In this document: in pieces, positions 24,810 through 34,125 of the stretch | Layout of the letters: each line of letters starts with the position of its first letter | Position numbering within the stretch: the first letter of the stretch is position 1 | Origin: JALZVT01 sp039029135 | Lineage (GTDB): Bacteria > Pseudomonadota > Gammaproteobacteria > Pseudomonadales > Azotimanducaceae | Assembly (NCBI GenBank): GCA_039029135.1 | Contig: JBCCGT010000006.1 | Span: 169,353-233,352 of the forward strand | Direction: 5' to 3' | Length of the DNA: 64,000 bases | Made by a program: the position numbers and the translations under genes | Notes under the pieces: model-generated | The model's input: the letters and a program-made list of their open reading frames with translations, nothing else | Database searches by the model: none | Told to the model about the DNA's origin: nothing

Positions 24810-26060
24810 ATGACAGTCTGGCAGCCGATCGACGACGGCTATGCAGATCTCACCAGCCACGACACCTTCGTCGCGGGGGTCCCCCACAACACGTTCGCGC
24901 GGCTGCGGCGCGAAGACCCCGTGCACTGGACCGAGTGGGATGGCGGCAGGGGTTTCTGGTCGATCACCCGGCACGCCGACATCAAGGCCATGAACCGGCA
25001 GCACGCGCGCTACTCGTCCGCGCGCGGCATACGCATGGAGGATCAGACCTACGAGGAATACCTCGCCCGCCGTACCTTCCAGGAGACGGATCCACCCGAA
25101 CACGCGCAGACCCGGCTGCGTGTACACCGGGCGTTTACCAAGGGTGCCGTCGCCGCGTTCGAGGACGAGATTCGCGCCCTGTGCGTCGACATCCTCGACC
25201 AGGCGCTTGAGCAGGCGAGCTTCGATGCGACCAAGGCGATCGCCCGTGAGCTGCCCATGCGCATGCTCGGCCGCATCATCGGGGTACCCGACGCCGACCT
25301 GCCCTGGTTGGTGGAGAAGGGCGATGCGCTAATCGCCAACACGGATCCCGACTTCACGACCCACGTCCTCGACAAGATGGACACGGATGAATTCCGCATG
25401 ATGCCGTTCAATTCACCGGCCGGCGCGGAGCTGTACGCTTACGCCCGCGAGTTGATGCGCGCTCCGAACCCCGACCGCGGCGTGATCGCGACGATTCTTG
25501 CGCCCGATGCCAAAGGCGAGACGATGAGCGAGCAGGAGTTTCGCAACTTCTTCTGTCTGCTCGTTGCGGCCGGCAACGACACCACGCGCTATTCCATCGC
25601 CGCGGGCATTCAGGCGCTGTGTTACCAGGGCGAGCTGCTGGCGCAGATGCGCGAGTCCGCCATCGACTGGAAGCTCGCCGCCGACGAGATCGTGCGCTGG
25701 GCCACGCCCGCGCTGTACTTTCGGCGCACGGTAACGGAAGACCACGAGCTGCACGGCAAACGGCTGAGGGCGGGCGACAAGTTGCTCTACTGGTTCGCCT
25801 CGGCCAATCGAGACGAGACCGTGTTCGATGAGCCGTTTCGCGTCGATCTCGCGCGCAACCCGAATCCGCATCTGTCGTTCGGCCAGTACGGTCCGCACGT
25901 GTGCCTCGGCATGTGGCTGGCGAAGCTTGAAGTGCAGGTGCTGTTTCAGGAACTCAGCCGACGGGTGGCGACGATCGAGCCAGCGGGCGAGCAGCAGTTT
26001 CTGCGCTCCAACTTTGTCGGTGGACTGAAGCGGCTGCCGGTACAAATCACCAGAACCTGA
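24810..26060 (+). CDS. Cytochrome P450 (bacterial soluble type)
   Basis: About 416 residues from the ATG at 24810, which has an AGAGGGA site. The I-helix oxygen-activation motif is AAGNDTTRYSIA, the K-helix motif is EIVR, and the heme ligand is Cys365 in QYGPHVCLG. The heme loop reads SFGQYGPHVCLG, one residue longer before the Gly than the usual FGxGxHxCxG. No transmembrane segment is present, so it is a soluble class I P450 needing a ferredoxin and reductase that are not in the window. It opens an operon with the GS-like ligase (10-base gap), the aminotransferase and the APH kinase. The substrate is probably an amine or its gamma-glutamyl derivative (inference). Confidence 0.88.
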   Translation: MTVWQPIDDGYADLTSHDTFVAGVPHNTFARLRREDPVHWTEWDGGRGFWSITRHADIKAMNRQHARYSSARGIRMEDQTYEEYLARRTFQETDPPEHAQTRLRVHRAFTKGAVAAFEDEIRALCVDILDQALEQASFDATKAIARELPMRMLGRIIGVPDADLPWLVEKGDALIANTDPDFTTHVLDKMDTDEFRMMPFNSPAGAELYAYARELMRAPNPDRGVIATILAPDAKGETMSEQEFRNFFCLLVAAGNDTTRYSIAAGIQALCYQGELLAQMRESAIDWKLAADEIVRWATPALYFRRTVTEDHELHGKRLRAGDKLLYWFASANRDETVFDEPFRVDLARNPNPHLSFGQYGPHVCLGMWLAKLEVQVLFQELSRRVATIEPAGEQQFLRSNFVGGLKRLPVQITRT

Positions 26061-26070
26061 GGACACCGTC

Positions 26071-27348
26071 ATGCGCGATCGACTTCGCGTCCTGTATTGC
26101 GATCACCTGGCCTTGATGCGCGGCAAGTACCTGCGCGGTGACAAGATCGGTGACGGCTCGACGCGCTTCTGTCAGTCGAACTTTGGCGTGCACTTCGATA
26201 AGGATCTGTTGCCTGCGCCGGGCGCGGCCATGCTGGAAGGGCTGCCGGATATGGAGCTGTGCTGGCGCGAAGCCGACATCCGCGATTCCTGGGAGCCGGA
26301 CACCAAGATCGTGGTCGGCGACCTGTACGACGCGTCCGGTGCGGCGTTGGGCGTCTGCGCTCGCCAGGCGCTGAAGCGCGCGATCGCGGACTGGGAGGCG
26401 CTCGGCTACCGGCCGCAGGTCGGCATCGAGCTGGAGGCGTTCGCGTTCGAGATCAAACCCGACGCCCCGCCGACGCCGTATCACACGCCGGGTGGTTTCG
26501 TGTACGGGACCGGGCCCTTTGCAGATCCGCTGGGCGTCAACGACGCGATCTGGGAGGCGGCGGACGCGCTCGACATGCCGCTGGAGCTGATCACATCGGA
26601 GTACGACGTACCGCAATTCGAATACACGCTGACCTATGACGACGCGCTGCAGGCCGTCGACGACATCGCGCTGTTCAAGCTGATGGCGCGAGAGGTCGCC
26701 TTCGAGCAGGGCGTGCTGCTGTCGTTTCTGCCGAAACCGATCGCGGACGTCGGCGGTTCCGGCATGCACATCAACTTCTCGCTGCAGGCCGACGCGGGCG
26801 ACGGCATCGGCACCGGCGGCATCGACGGTCTCACGGATCTCGGGCGGCGCTGCGTGGCAGGGCTGGTGCATCACCACGCTGGGCTCGCCGGCCTGCTGGC
26901 GCCCATCGCCAACAGCTACGCGCGCCTGCAGCCCGGCACGCTGTCGGGCTACTGGCGCAACTGGGGCGGCGATCATCGCAACGTCACCACCCGCGTGTCG
27001 TCGGAGGGCGGCAAGCGCGCGCGCCTCGAGCATCGCATGGCGGACGCCGCCGCCAATCCGTACACCGCCGTCGCCGCGGTCCTGCAGGCGGCGCGGCTAG
27101 GGGTCGAGAATGACTATGCGCTGCCCGCGCCGGAAACCGGCGACGGGTTCGAGGCCACAGATGCGACGGAGGGCATTGCGGAGAATCTGGCCGGTGCGAT
27201 CGCGGCGCTCGACGCGGACGCGCCGCTGAAGGCGGCGGTCGGCCCGCTGCTCGTCGACAACCACGTGTTCATGAAACAGGCGGAGGTCGAGAAGACGGCA
27301 GCGCTTTCGGAGCAGGCGCTGCTCGATTTCTATCTGTACTACGTGTAG
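26071..27348 (+). CDS. Glutamine synthetase family, gamma-glutamylamine ligase-like
   Basis: 425 residues with a GAGGA site, 10 bases after the P450. It has the GS fold signatures: GIELEAFAFEI for the metal-binding Glu, ITSEYDVPQFEYTL, GGSGMHINFSL (the His/metal region), and LEHRMADAAANPYTA for the C-terminal substrate/phosphate Arg. It belongs to the GS-like group around PuuA, IpuC and the anilide synthases, which join the gamma-carboxyl of glutamate to an amine using ATP. Genuine nitrogen-assimilation GS is longer and has an adenylylation site that I do not see. Its place between a P450 and an aminotransferase indicates amine catabolism. Confidence 0.82.
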   Translation: MRDRLRVLYCDHLALMRGKYLRGDKIGDGSTRFCQSNFGVHFDKDLLPAPGAAMLEGLPDMELCWREADIRDSWEPDTKIVVGDLYDASGAALGVCARQALKRAIADWEALGYRPQVGIELEAFAFEIKPDAPPTPYHTPGGFVYGTGPFADPLGVNDAIWEAADALDMPLELITSEYDVPQFEYTLTYDDALQAVDDIALFKLMAREVAFEQGVLLSFLPKPIADVGGSGMHINFSLQADAGDGIGTGGIDGLTDLGRRCVAGLVHHHAGLAGLLAPIANSYARLQPGTLSGYWRNWGGDHRNVTTRVSSEGGKRARLEHRMADAAANPYTAVAAVLQAARLGVENDYALPAPETGDGFEATDATEGIAENLAGAIAALDADAPLKAAVGPLLVDNHVFMKQAEVEKTAALSEQALLDFYLYYV

Positions 27349-27362
27349 CGGCGAGGCAGGCG

Positions 27363-28649
27363 GTGAGCATGGAATCGATCGCGGCACGCAGGCAGCGATT
27401 GCTTGGACCCAACCTGCCGACGTTCTACGACGAGCCGGTACACCTGGTGCGCGGCGAAGGGGTGTGGGTCTGGGACGCCGACGGCCGGCGCTATCTCGAC
27501 TGCTACAACAATGTGCCGCATGTGGGCCACGCGCACCCTGCGGTTGTCGCCGCGGTTGCGGAGCAGACGGCCAAGCTCGCGACACACTCACGTTATCTGG
27601 ACGAGACCCTGCTGGACTACGTCGAAGCGCTGGTGGCGACCTTCGCCTCGCCGCTCGACTGTGCGCTGCTCACCTGCAGCGGTTCCGAGGCGAACGACGT
27701 CGCGCTGCGTATGGCCCAGGCCGCGACCGGTAGCACCGGCGTCATCGCCACCGACCACACCTATCACGGCAACACCGCGCTCGTGTCCCAGCTGTCGAAG
27801 GCCAAGACGCCGATCGGCGGGCACGCGGCCAACGTGAGACACGTGCCGGCGCCGGACTGTCTGCGCGAACCGCGTAGCGACAGCGCTGACGGTGAGGCCG
27901 CCTTTGCCACCGCCGTGCGGGCCGCCTGCGAGGATCTGCGGCGTAGCGGTCACGGCGTCGCCGCGCTGATCGTGTGTCCCTACTTTGCCAACGAAGGCTT
28001 CCCGACGCTGACGCCGGGCTTTCTGCAGGCGGCGGCTGCCGCCGTGCGCGACTTCGGCGGCCTGCTGATTGCCGACGAGGTCCAGTCAGGCTTCGGCCGC
28101 ACAGGCGAGTCCCTCTGGGGTCACGATCGTGCGAACGTCCTGCCGGACATCGTCACGCTCGGCAAGCCGATGGGCAACGGCTACCCGGTCGCCGGCGTCG
28201 TGACGTCGGCGGACATCATGGGCGAGTTTCGCGAGCGTTATCGCTACTTCAACACCTTCGCCGGCAACCCGGTGGCCGCCAGCGCAGCGCACGCGGTGCT
28301 GCGGGTGCTGGATGAAGAGCGTCTGGTTGAGAACGCGGACAGCGTCGGCAACTACGCCCGCGCCGGACTGCGCGAGCTGCAGCGGCGTCACCCGGTGATC
28401 GGCAACGTGCGCGGTAGCGGCCTGTTCTTCGGCGCGGAGATGCTGATCGACGGCGATCCAGCGCGGCCGGCGACCGAGTTCACGGCGCGCGTCGCGGAGG
28501 CCATGCGCGCTAACGGCGTGCTGCTCAATCGCCTGGGCATCCACTACAACACGCTGAAGATTCGCCCGCCGATGCCGTTTTCGCGTGCAAACGCGGACCG
28601 GCTGCTGGAAACGCTGGATCGCGTGCTCGGCGAACTGGCGCCGGCGTGA
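27363..28649 (+). CDS. Class III PLP aminotransferase / phospholyase-like
   Basis: 428 residues. GTG start with GAGG 7 bases before it; an ATG two codons later is possible. The PLP lysine is about residue 268 in TLGKPMGNGYPVAGV, and the Asp that holds the pyridine nitrogen is in LIADEVQSGFGR. GKPMGNG is characteristic of the AGXT2-like group, which includes ethanolamine-phosphate and phosphohydroxylysine phospholyases. The next gene is an APH-type kinase overlapping its stop. A kinase plus this aminotransferase type is the pair known from hydroxylysine catabolism, so a phospholyase reaction is plausible; an ordinary transaminase is the alternative. Confidence 0.83.
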   Translation: MSMESIAARRQRLLGPNLPTFYDEPVHLVRGEGVWVWDADGRRYLDCYNNVPHVGHAHPAVVAAVAEQTAKLATHSRYLDETLLDYVEALVATFASPLDCALLTCSGSEANDVALRMAQAATGSTGVIATDHTYHGNTALVSQLSKAKTPIGGHAANVRHVPAPDCLREPRSDSADGEAAFATAVRAACEDLRRSGHGVAALIVCPYFANEGFPTLTPGFLQAAAAAVRDFGGLLIADEVQSGFGRTGESLWGHDRANVLPDIVTLGKPMGNGYPVAGVVTSADIMGEFRERYRYFNTFAGNPVAASAAHAVLRVLDEERLVENADSVGNYARAGLRELQRRHPVIGNVRGSGLFFGAEMLIDGDPARPATEFTARVAEAMRANGVLLNRLGIHYNTLKIRPPMPFSRANADRLLETLDRVLGELAPA

Positions 28650-29602
28650 CGCAGCGGCAGCTTGCCGAGGCTGCGCGCGCCTGGGGGTTTTCTCACGACG
28701 CCTGCCGCCTGTTCGCGCGGCGCGAAAATCTGATTTTCCGCGTCGAGCTGCCAGAGCGAACGCTCGCGCTGCGAATTCATCGCGCCGGCTACACGCCGCT
28801 GGCGGACCTTCGCAGCGAGCACATGTGGCTGCGTCATCTCGCAGGCGTGGAACAGCGCGGGCGCTTGCAGGTACCGCAGCCCATCAAAACGCTTACCGAT
28901 GACGATTTGTTGGTCATCGATGGTGTCACCGTCGACTGCATTTCCTGGCTGCCGGGAGAGCCGCTCTCCGCCTCGCTGTTGGCGTATCGGGAAGGCGAGC
29001 TGTCGGCTGCCGCGCTGGCCAAACTATTCTCGCGGCTCGGCCGGGCGCTCGCCGCCTTGCATGTGTACTCCGATCGCTGGCGACCGCCGCCCGCGTTCTC
29101 ACGTCGGTCCTGGGACGCTCAGGGACTCGTTGGTGCGGAGCCCGCTTGGGGTCGTTTCTGGGAACATCCGCAGCTCACCGATGTCGAGCGCGCGCTGCTG
29201 CGCGCCCTGCGCGACGCCGGACGAACCGATCTTGCTGCGCGCACGCCCGACTATGGTCTGATCCACGCCGATGCCGTGGCCGACAATGTTCTCGTTCACC
29301 GCGGCGAGGTAGCGTTGATCGATTTCGACGATGCGGGTTATGGCTATCGCGGCTTCGATGTTGCGACGGCGCTGCTTAAACACCGTCATCTGCCGGTTTA
29401 CGGCGAGCTCAGGGCTGCGCTGCTCGATGGCTATCGCAGCGTAACCGCGATAGATACAGAGTCGCTCGAACTGCTGTTTGCCCTGCGCGCGGCGAGCTAC
29501 GTCGGCTGGATTGCGTCGCGACTGGAGGAGCCGGGGGCGCGAGAGCGCAGCGCACGCTACATCGCGCAGGCCTGTGAGGAGGCGCGCCGGCTGCTCGATT
29601 GA
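28646..29602 (+). CDS. Aminoglycoside-phosphotransferase-family small-molecule kinase
   Basis: 318 residues from a GTG overlapping the aminotransferase stop by four bases. The protein-kinase-like APH fold is shown by FRVELPERTLALRIHR (ATP-site strand), the catalytic HADAVADNVL (His-x-Asp with the Asn four residues on) and IDFDDAGYG (Mg-binding Asp). Homoserine, choline and hydroxylysine kinases share this fold. Coupling with an AGXT2L-type enzyme suggests phosphorylation of a hydroxylated amino compound that is then eliminated. It is the last gene of the P450 operon; antibiotic resistance is unlikely in this setting. Confidence 0.83.
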   Translation: MTQRQLAEAARAWGFSHDACRLFARRENLIFRVELPERTLALRIHRAGYTPLADLRSEHMWLRHLAGVEQRGRLQVPQPIKTLTDDDLLVIDGVTVDCISWLPGEPLSASLLAYREGELSAAALAKLFSRLGRALAALHVYSDRWRPPPAFSRRSWDAQGLVGAEPAWGRFWEHPQLTDVERALLRALRDAGRTDLAARTPDYGLIHADAVADNVLVHRGEVALIDFDDAGYGYRGFDVATALLKHRHLPVYGELRAALLDGYRSVTAIDTESLELLFALRAASYVGWIASRLEEPGARERSARYIAQACEEARRLLD

Positions 29603-29707
29603 TACGGGTGGCCGCGCCTCGAATCTGCGGCTCAGGGCTCGATCTGATGCAACAGCATCGCGCGCGTTCGCGTCGGCCAGCGGTCCCGAAGTGGATCTCC
29701 AGCCGGA

Positions 29708-30337
29708 CTAGCGCGCGCGGCGCGCGATCTCGGCCGCCATCGCGGTCTCGCCGATGGCCGTCAGTCCATCCTGCACGCCGCGTATATCCGCGGCGGGGCG
29801 ATTCTGGCTGACTTTCCACTTGCCCTGAATCTCGCTGATAGCAATTTCTAAACCGACGATGCCTTTCAGCATGGACTCGGTGAATTCGGCCGGCGCGTCG
29901 TCCACCCGCCACGGGTTGGCGGAGGATGCCTCCTGACGATCGGTCAGCGTGTCGACCTGGGCCTTCAGCCAGTCAGGGTCGTCGCGCACCGTGGGGCGCC
30001 CCCAGACGTGTACGCTGATGTAGTTCCAGGTTGGGACCACCTTGCCGTGTTCGCGTTTTGACGGATACCAGCCTGGTGAGACGTACGCTTCCTCGCCCTG
30101 AAACACCACCAGACACTCGCTGCCGGACGTAAGCAGCCGCCACTGCGGATTGGGTCGGGCCATGTGCGCGAGCAGCGTACCGAGTTCGCCCTGCTCGGCG
30201 CGCAGGACGAAGGGCAGCGGATTGGCGAGCGGGCGCCTGTTGTCGTCCGTGCAGATCAAGAGCCCCAGCGGGTGCTTCTCGATCATGGCGTGCTGGACGT
30301 CGAGCCGGTCTTCGGCGAATGACTTCACCTCATACAT
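29708..30337 (-). CDS. PaiB-type FMN-binding (negative regulator-like) protein
   Basis: 209 residues from the ATG at 30337, with GAGGTG before it. The split-barrel FMN-binding fold of the PaiB/protease-synthase-regulator family is recognised by HPLGLLICTDD, LANPLPFVLR, GTLLAHMARPNPQWRLL, AYVSPGWYPSKREHGKVVPTWNYISVHVWG and ESMLKGIVGLEIAISEIQGKWKVSQNR. The function of family members is poorly defined; they are often near amine or polyamine acetylation genes. It starts 8 bases after the Tm-1-like gene and is the last gene of the minus-strand operon from the TetR regulator. Confidence 0.9.
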   Translation of the reverse strand: MYEVKSFAEDRLDVQHAMIEKHPLGLLICTDDNRRPLANPLPFVLRAEQGELGTLLAHMARPNPQWRLLTSGSECLVVFQGEEAYVSPGWYPSKREHGKVVPTWNYISVHVWGRPTVRDDPDWLKAQVDTLTDRQEASSANPWRVDDAPAEFTESMLKGIVGLEIAISEIQGKWKVSQNRPAADIRGVQDGLTAIGETAMAAEIARRAR

Positions 30338-30345
30338 GCAGCACC

Positions 30346-31569
30346 TCAGATTTTCACTGTGCCATCCGCCAACCAGCGATCGAAAATCTCGAGCGCGGCG
30401 TCGCAAAACGCCGCGTCGTTGATGTGGGCGTCGACCTCAACGTACTGGGTTGGCGGTCTGATGCTCTCGCGAATCGCCGCGGTAAAGGCGGCCAGGCTTG
30501 CGGGGTCGTGCAGCGGTGCGTCGGCCTTGTCCCATTCCTGAATGCCACCCAGTGGCATGATGAAGGCGCTCGGTGATTCGGCCAGCGCGAGCCGCTCGCC
30601 GATGGCCGCGGCAACTTCCGCGCGTTCGTTGCCGTCGAGCAGGCAGGACGAGATCAGTCGATTGTGCGCGTGTGACTCGCGGCCCGCGAACTTCTCGACC
30701 GGCTGCCAGGTGAGAAAGTCGAACATGTCGGTGGCACCCGGCGCGACGATCTGCGGCACGCCCGCGCGGCCCGCGTTCGTCAACCGATCCGCGCCGGCGC
30801 TAACGACGGAGCCGTGTAGCTCGTTGGACAGCTCCTGCAGGCAGAAGTCCATGACGCAGGCGAAGACGCCGTTGCCGGCCAATCCCTCGAATGCCCGACC
30901 GCCCATGCCGGTGGCGTGAAACACGGCCAGCTCGAAGCCGCGCGCCTCCAGCGCCGGCTGCAGCCGCACCATGTAACTCAGGCAGCTCTTGCCTAGGCTC
31001 ATCATGCCGACGATGGGTTTGTCGGCGTCTACTCGGCGCGCCGCCCGGCACGCGCCTACTACGGCGCCCGCGGCCTGGCTGAGCGATGCCCTGCAGATCG
31101 AGTTGAGACCGTACAGCCCGCCGGCCCAAAGGATCATCTGCACGTCGGGCGGAATTCGCTGTGGCGCGATCAGCGGCGAGAACGACACGGTCGAGACGAT
31201 GTACTTAGGCACGCCGAGGGGCAGCGCCGCCGCGCAGTCGAGCGCGAGGTCCGTGCCCATGGTCCCACCCAAAGCGATCAGGCCGTCGATCTCGCCCTCG
31301 GCATACAGCGCGGCGACGCGCGCGGCGGCCCCCTGTGCCATCGCGGTCATGGCGAGATTCTCATCATTCAGCGCGACGATGTCCTCGATGGTGGTGCCGG
31401 CGCTGGCCGCGACCTCGTGCTTGGAAATGGTGACGGGCGACGCCGGGTCGCCGAGCACGCTGACGTCCATCGCGACGACCGTCGCGCCCTGTTCGCTCAT
31501 GGCGCGCTCGACGTAGCGCAGCTCTTCGTCCTTGGTGTCGAAGGTGCCGATCAGCAGCACGCGGCTCAT
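30346..31569 (-). CDS. Tm-1-like ATP-binding protein (UPF0261)
   Basis: 407 residues. The start SRVLLIGTFDTKDEELRYV and the stretch LIALGGTMGTDLALDC are hallmarks of UPF0261 proteins, which share the fold of the plant Tm-1 viral resistance protein. HATGMGGRAFEGLA and APGATDMFDF complete the conserved core. The biochemical role in bacteria is not settled; an ATP-dependent ligase or hydrolase on a small substrate is often suggested. It overlaps the MFS transporter by four bases (ATGA) and is followed by the PaiB-like gene, so it works in the same amine-related operon. Confidence 0.88.
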   Translation of the reverse strand: MSRVLLIGTFDTKDEELRYVERAMSEQGATVVAMDVSVLGDPASPVTISKHEVAASAGTTIEDIVALNDENLAMTAMAQGAAARVAALYAEGEIDGLIALGGTMGTDLALDCAAALPLGVPKYIVSTVSFSPLIAPQRIPPDVQMILWAGGLYGLNSICRASLSQAAGAVVGACRAARRVDADKPIVGMMSLGKSCLSYMVRLQPALEARGFELAVFHATGMGGRAFEGLAGNGVFACVMDFCLQELSNELHGSVVSAGADRLTNAGRAGVPQIVAPGATDMFDFLTWQPVEKFAGRESHAHNRLISSCLLDGNERAEVAAAIGERLALAESPSAFIMPLGGIQEWDKADAPLHDPASLAAFTAAIRESIRPPTQYVEVDAHINDAAFCDAALEIFDRWLADGTVKI

Positions 31570-32738
31570 CGGTCGCGCTCCGCGTCGGCTTCACCGCGAG
31601 CGTCGGGTGCCAGCTGTGCGACCAGGACCATCACCCAGCTCAGCGCGAAGCCGACGGCCGCGATCAAGTACACGTTGGCGTAGGGTGTCGACGTCTCGGC
31701 GATCAGGTTGGCCGCGACGAACGGTCCCAGCGCGAAGCCAATCATTTGCAGGCTGGCGGCGCGGATCAGCATGCGCGCCGGATTCTCGAAGCCGGACAGC
31801 GTGGCGAGCAAGTAGGGCTGGGCCAGATTCCACATGAAGTTGAACACGTACACCGCAAGCGAAAAAATGAAATAGCTGATGTCGCCGAGCAGCAGCGCGG
31901 CGCCGGCGCCCGTGCCGAGAATGCCGACGGCGAGCGGCTTAATGCGCCCGGCGCTTTGCGCCAGCGCCGCCGCGAGCAGCGCCGCTGCGATGCCGAGAAA
32001 CTGCGAGACGGTTAGCACGTTGGCGACCGACTGTTCTTCGATGCCGCCTTCGGTGCCCACGAGAAACACGTAGGCCCAGACCATACCGATGGCGACGTTG
32101 AACAGCAGCACGCCGCCGAGCGCGCTCGCTGCGTGCAGCGCGCTGAGCGGCTTGCCGGATTCTGTCGCAGCGTCGGTCGCCTCGCCGCGCGGCAGGTATC
32201 GAACGCACAGCAGGCCGAGCGCGCAGAAGGCCGCGAGGAACAACCAGATGCCGTCCAGCCCGAACGCGTCGAGCGTCATGGGCGCGACCAGAACGCCGAG
32301 TGCGCCATACACCAGCACCCAAACGACAAGCAGGCCAAAGTTACGATCCGGGTTGGCGGTCATGCCGACCATTGCGAACGGCAGCGAGATCATGCCTCCC
32401 AGGCCGAGACCGGTCAGCGTGCGAATGACGCTGAGCGTGACGGGATCGGACTGGCCAATGGACGCGGCGTTGCCGATCACGCTGATCGCGAGAAACACGA
32501 TCGTGGCCCGGCGCCAGTCGATACGATGAGCGACGAAGGCGAGCACGATGGTCGTTATCGCGAGCCCCCACATTTCTGCTGACGCCACGTAGCCTGCCTG
32601 CTCGGGCGTCAGCCCGAGCACGTCGACGAAGCCCTGCACGACGGCGGGCTGGATGATAAACACGCAGACGCCGACCACGGCCAGATAGAACATGCTGTAG
32701 CGCGAGGCGCGGGAGTTGAGATCGAGAGCGTCGCTCAT
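31566..32738 (-). CDS. MFS transporter
   Basis: 390 residues with about 12 hydrophobic segments. The first is YSMFYLAVVGVCVFIIQPAVV, and the loop between TM2 and TM3 reads HRIDWRRATIVFL, the position of the MFS signature. It shows no long central loop. It probably moves the small organic substrate or product of the surrounding amine-catabolism operon across the inner membrane. It lies between the transaminase (29-base gap) and the Tm-1-like gene (4-base overlap). Substrate specificity cannot be predicted. Confidence 0.88.
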   Translation of the reverse strand: MSDALDLNSRASRYSMFYLAVVGVCVFIIQPAVVQGFVDVLGLTPEQAGYVASAEMWGLAITTIVLAFVAHRIDWRRATIVFLAISVIGNAASIGQSDPVTLSVIRTLTGLGLGGMISLPFAMVGMTANPDRNFGLLVVWVLVYGALGVLVAPMTLDAFGLDGIWLFLAAFCALGLLCVRYLPRGEATDAATESGKPLSALHAASALGGVLLFNVAIGMVWAYVFLVGTEGGIEEQSVANVLTVSQFLGIAAALLAAALAQSAGRIKPLAVGILGTGAGAALLLGDISYFIFSLAVYVFNFMWNLAQPYLLATLSGFENPARMLIRAASLQMIGFALGPFVAANLIAETSTPYANVYLIAAVGFALSWVMVLVAQLAPDARGEADAERDR

Positions 32739-32767
32739 GGCCGCCGTCTTACCACCTTGGATACCGT

Positions 32768-34105
32768 CTAGGCACTGGCCGCCGCGAGCCCGGCGTCGAG
32801 CGCGCTGATGATCGCGAGCACGTCCTGGCTACTGAGAATCAGCGGTGGCGACAGAATGACCACGTTGCCTGAGATCCTGACCAGCGTGCCCGCATCATAG
32901 GCGGCGCGGTCCAGCTTGCCGAGGGTCGCCTTGTCCATCGGTGTCTTGGCCGCGGCATCGCTGACGATCTCGACTGCGGCCATCAGCCCCACACCGCGGA
33001 CGTCGCCGACGATATCGTAGCGCTGCGACAGTTCCGCGAGTCCCTGCTGCAGTTCTACCCCGCGCGCTCTGGCCTTGGCGGCCACGTCGATTTGATCGAT
33101 CTGGTCCAGCGTCGCCAGCCCCGCCGCCGCGCCGACCGGATGCCCGGAGTAGGTGTAGCCGTGACCGATGTCGCCGCTCGCGTCCGGCTGGTTCGATTCG
33201 AACAGCGGCACGATGTGCTCGGCGATCAGGGTCGCGCCGAAGGGGAAATAGCCGTTGGTGATGGCCTTGGCGATACACATCAGATCAGGCTTGACGTTCC
33301 ACAGGCGCGAGCCCGTCCATGCACCGGTGCGCCCGAATGCGGTGATGACCTCGTCGGCGATCAGCAGTACGCCGTGACGATCGCAGATGTCTCGCACCAT
33401 GGGCATGAAGGTCTCGTGTGGCACGATCACGCCGCCGGCGCCGAGCACGGGTTCCATGATGAAGGCGGCGACGGTATCGGGACCCTGAAAGCGAATCTCG
33501 TCGTCGAGCTGCGCCGCACACAGCTGCGCGAGTCGCTTTGGGTCCGTCTCGTCGAACGGATTGCGATAGGGCAGCGGGCAGGAAATCTGAAAGCAGCCCG
33601 GCAACAGGGGTTCGTAGTTGCGCCGAAACTTGGCGTTGCCGTTGATCGACGAGCCACCGAAGTGGGTGCCGTGGTAGCCCTTCTTCAGGCTGATGAATTT
33701 CGTTCTGTCCTTGTCGCCGCGCAGCTTGTGAATCTGACGCGCCAGCCGCAGCGCGGTCTCGATCGAATCCGAGCCGCCAGAGGTATAAAACACGCGTCCC
33801 ATCGATTCCGGCGCGAACCACTCGATCAGCCGATCCGCCAGGTCGATCGCCGTGTCGGTGGCGACGCCAGTGAACGAGGAGTAGTACGGCAGCACGTCGA
33901 GCTGGCGGGAGATCGCCGCCTTGATGGCGCTGTTCGAGTAACCGAGATTGACGTTCCACAGACCGCCGACGGCGTCGATCGCGGACTGTCCGCGGGCGTC
34001 GGTGATGCGCACGCCCTCGGCCGCCACGATCTCGCGCGGCGGGTTGGCGGCGGTCGCCGCCGGGTGGGTCATTGGCTGCCAGTAGTTGAGCTTTCGAGGT
34101 GACAT
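32768..34105 (-). CDS. Omega-amino acid / amine:pyruvate transaminase (class III)
   Basis: 445 residues from the ATG at 34105, which has AGGAAT upstream; a longer in-frame extension overlaps the HAD gene and is rejected. The sequence starts KLNYWQPMTHPAATAANPP. It contains FYTSGGSDSIETALRLARQ, KKGYHGTHFGGSS, LIADEVITAFGRTG and the PLP-lysine segment CIAKAITNGYFPFGA, all typical of beta-alanine/taurine/putrescine-type omega-transaminases. It removes the terminal amino group to give an aldehyde. The aldehyde dehydrogenase at 38059, across the divergent promoter, would oxidise that aldehyde. Confidence 0.92.
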   Translation of the reverse strand: MSPRKLNYWQPMTHPAATAANPPREIVAAEGVRITDARGQSAIDAVGGLWNVNLGYSNSAIKAAISRQLDVLPYYSSFTGVATDTAIDLADRLIEWFAPESMGRVFYTSGGSDSIETALRLARQIHKLRGDKDRTKFISLKKGYHGTHFGGSSINGNAKFRRNYEPLLPGCFQISCPLPYRNPFDETDPKRLAQLCAAQLDDEIRFQGPDTVAAFIMEPVLGAGGVIVPHETFMPMVRDICDRHGVLLIADEVITAFGRTGAWTGSRLWNVKPDLMCIAKAITNGYFPFGATLIAEHIVPLFESNQPDASGDIGHGYTYSGHPVGAAAGLATLDQIDQIDVAAKARARGVELQQGLAELSQRYDIVGDVRGVGLMAAVEIVSDAAAKTPMDKATLGKLDRAAYDAGTLVRISGNVVILSPPLILSSQDVLAIISALDAGLAAASA

Positions 34106-34125
34106 GCTGATTCCTGTCGTTGCGC

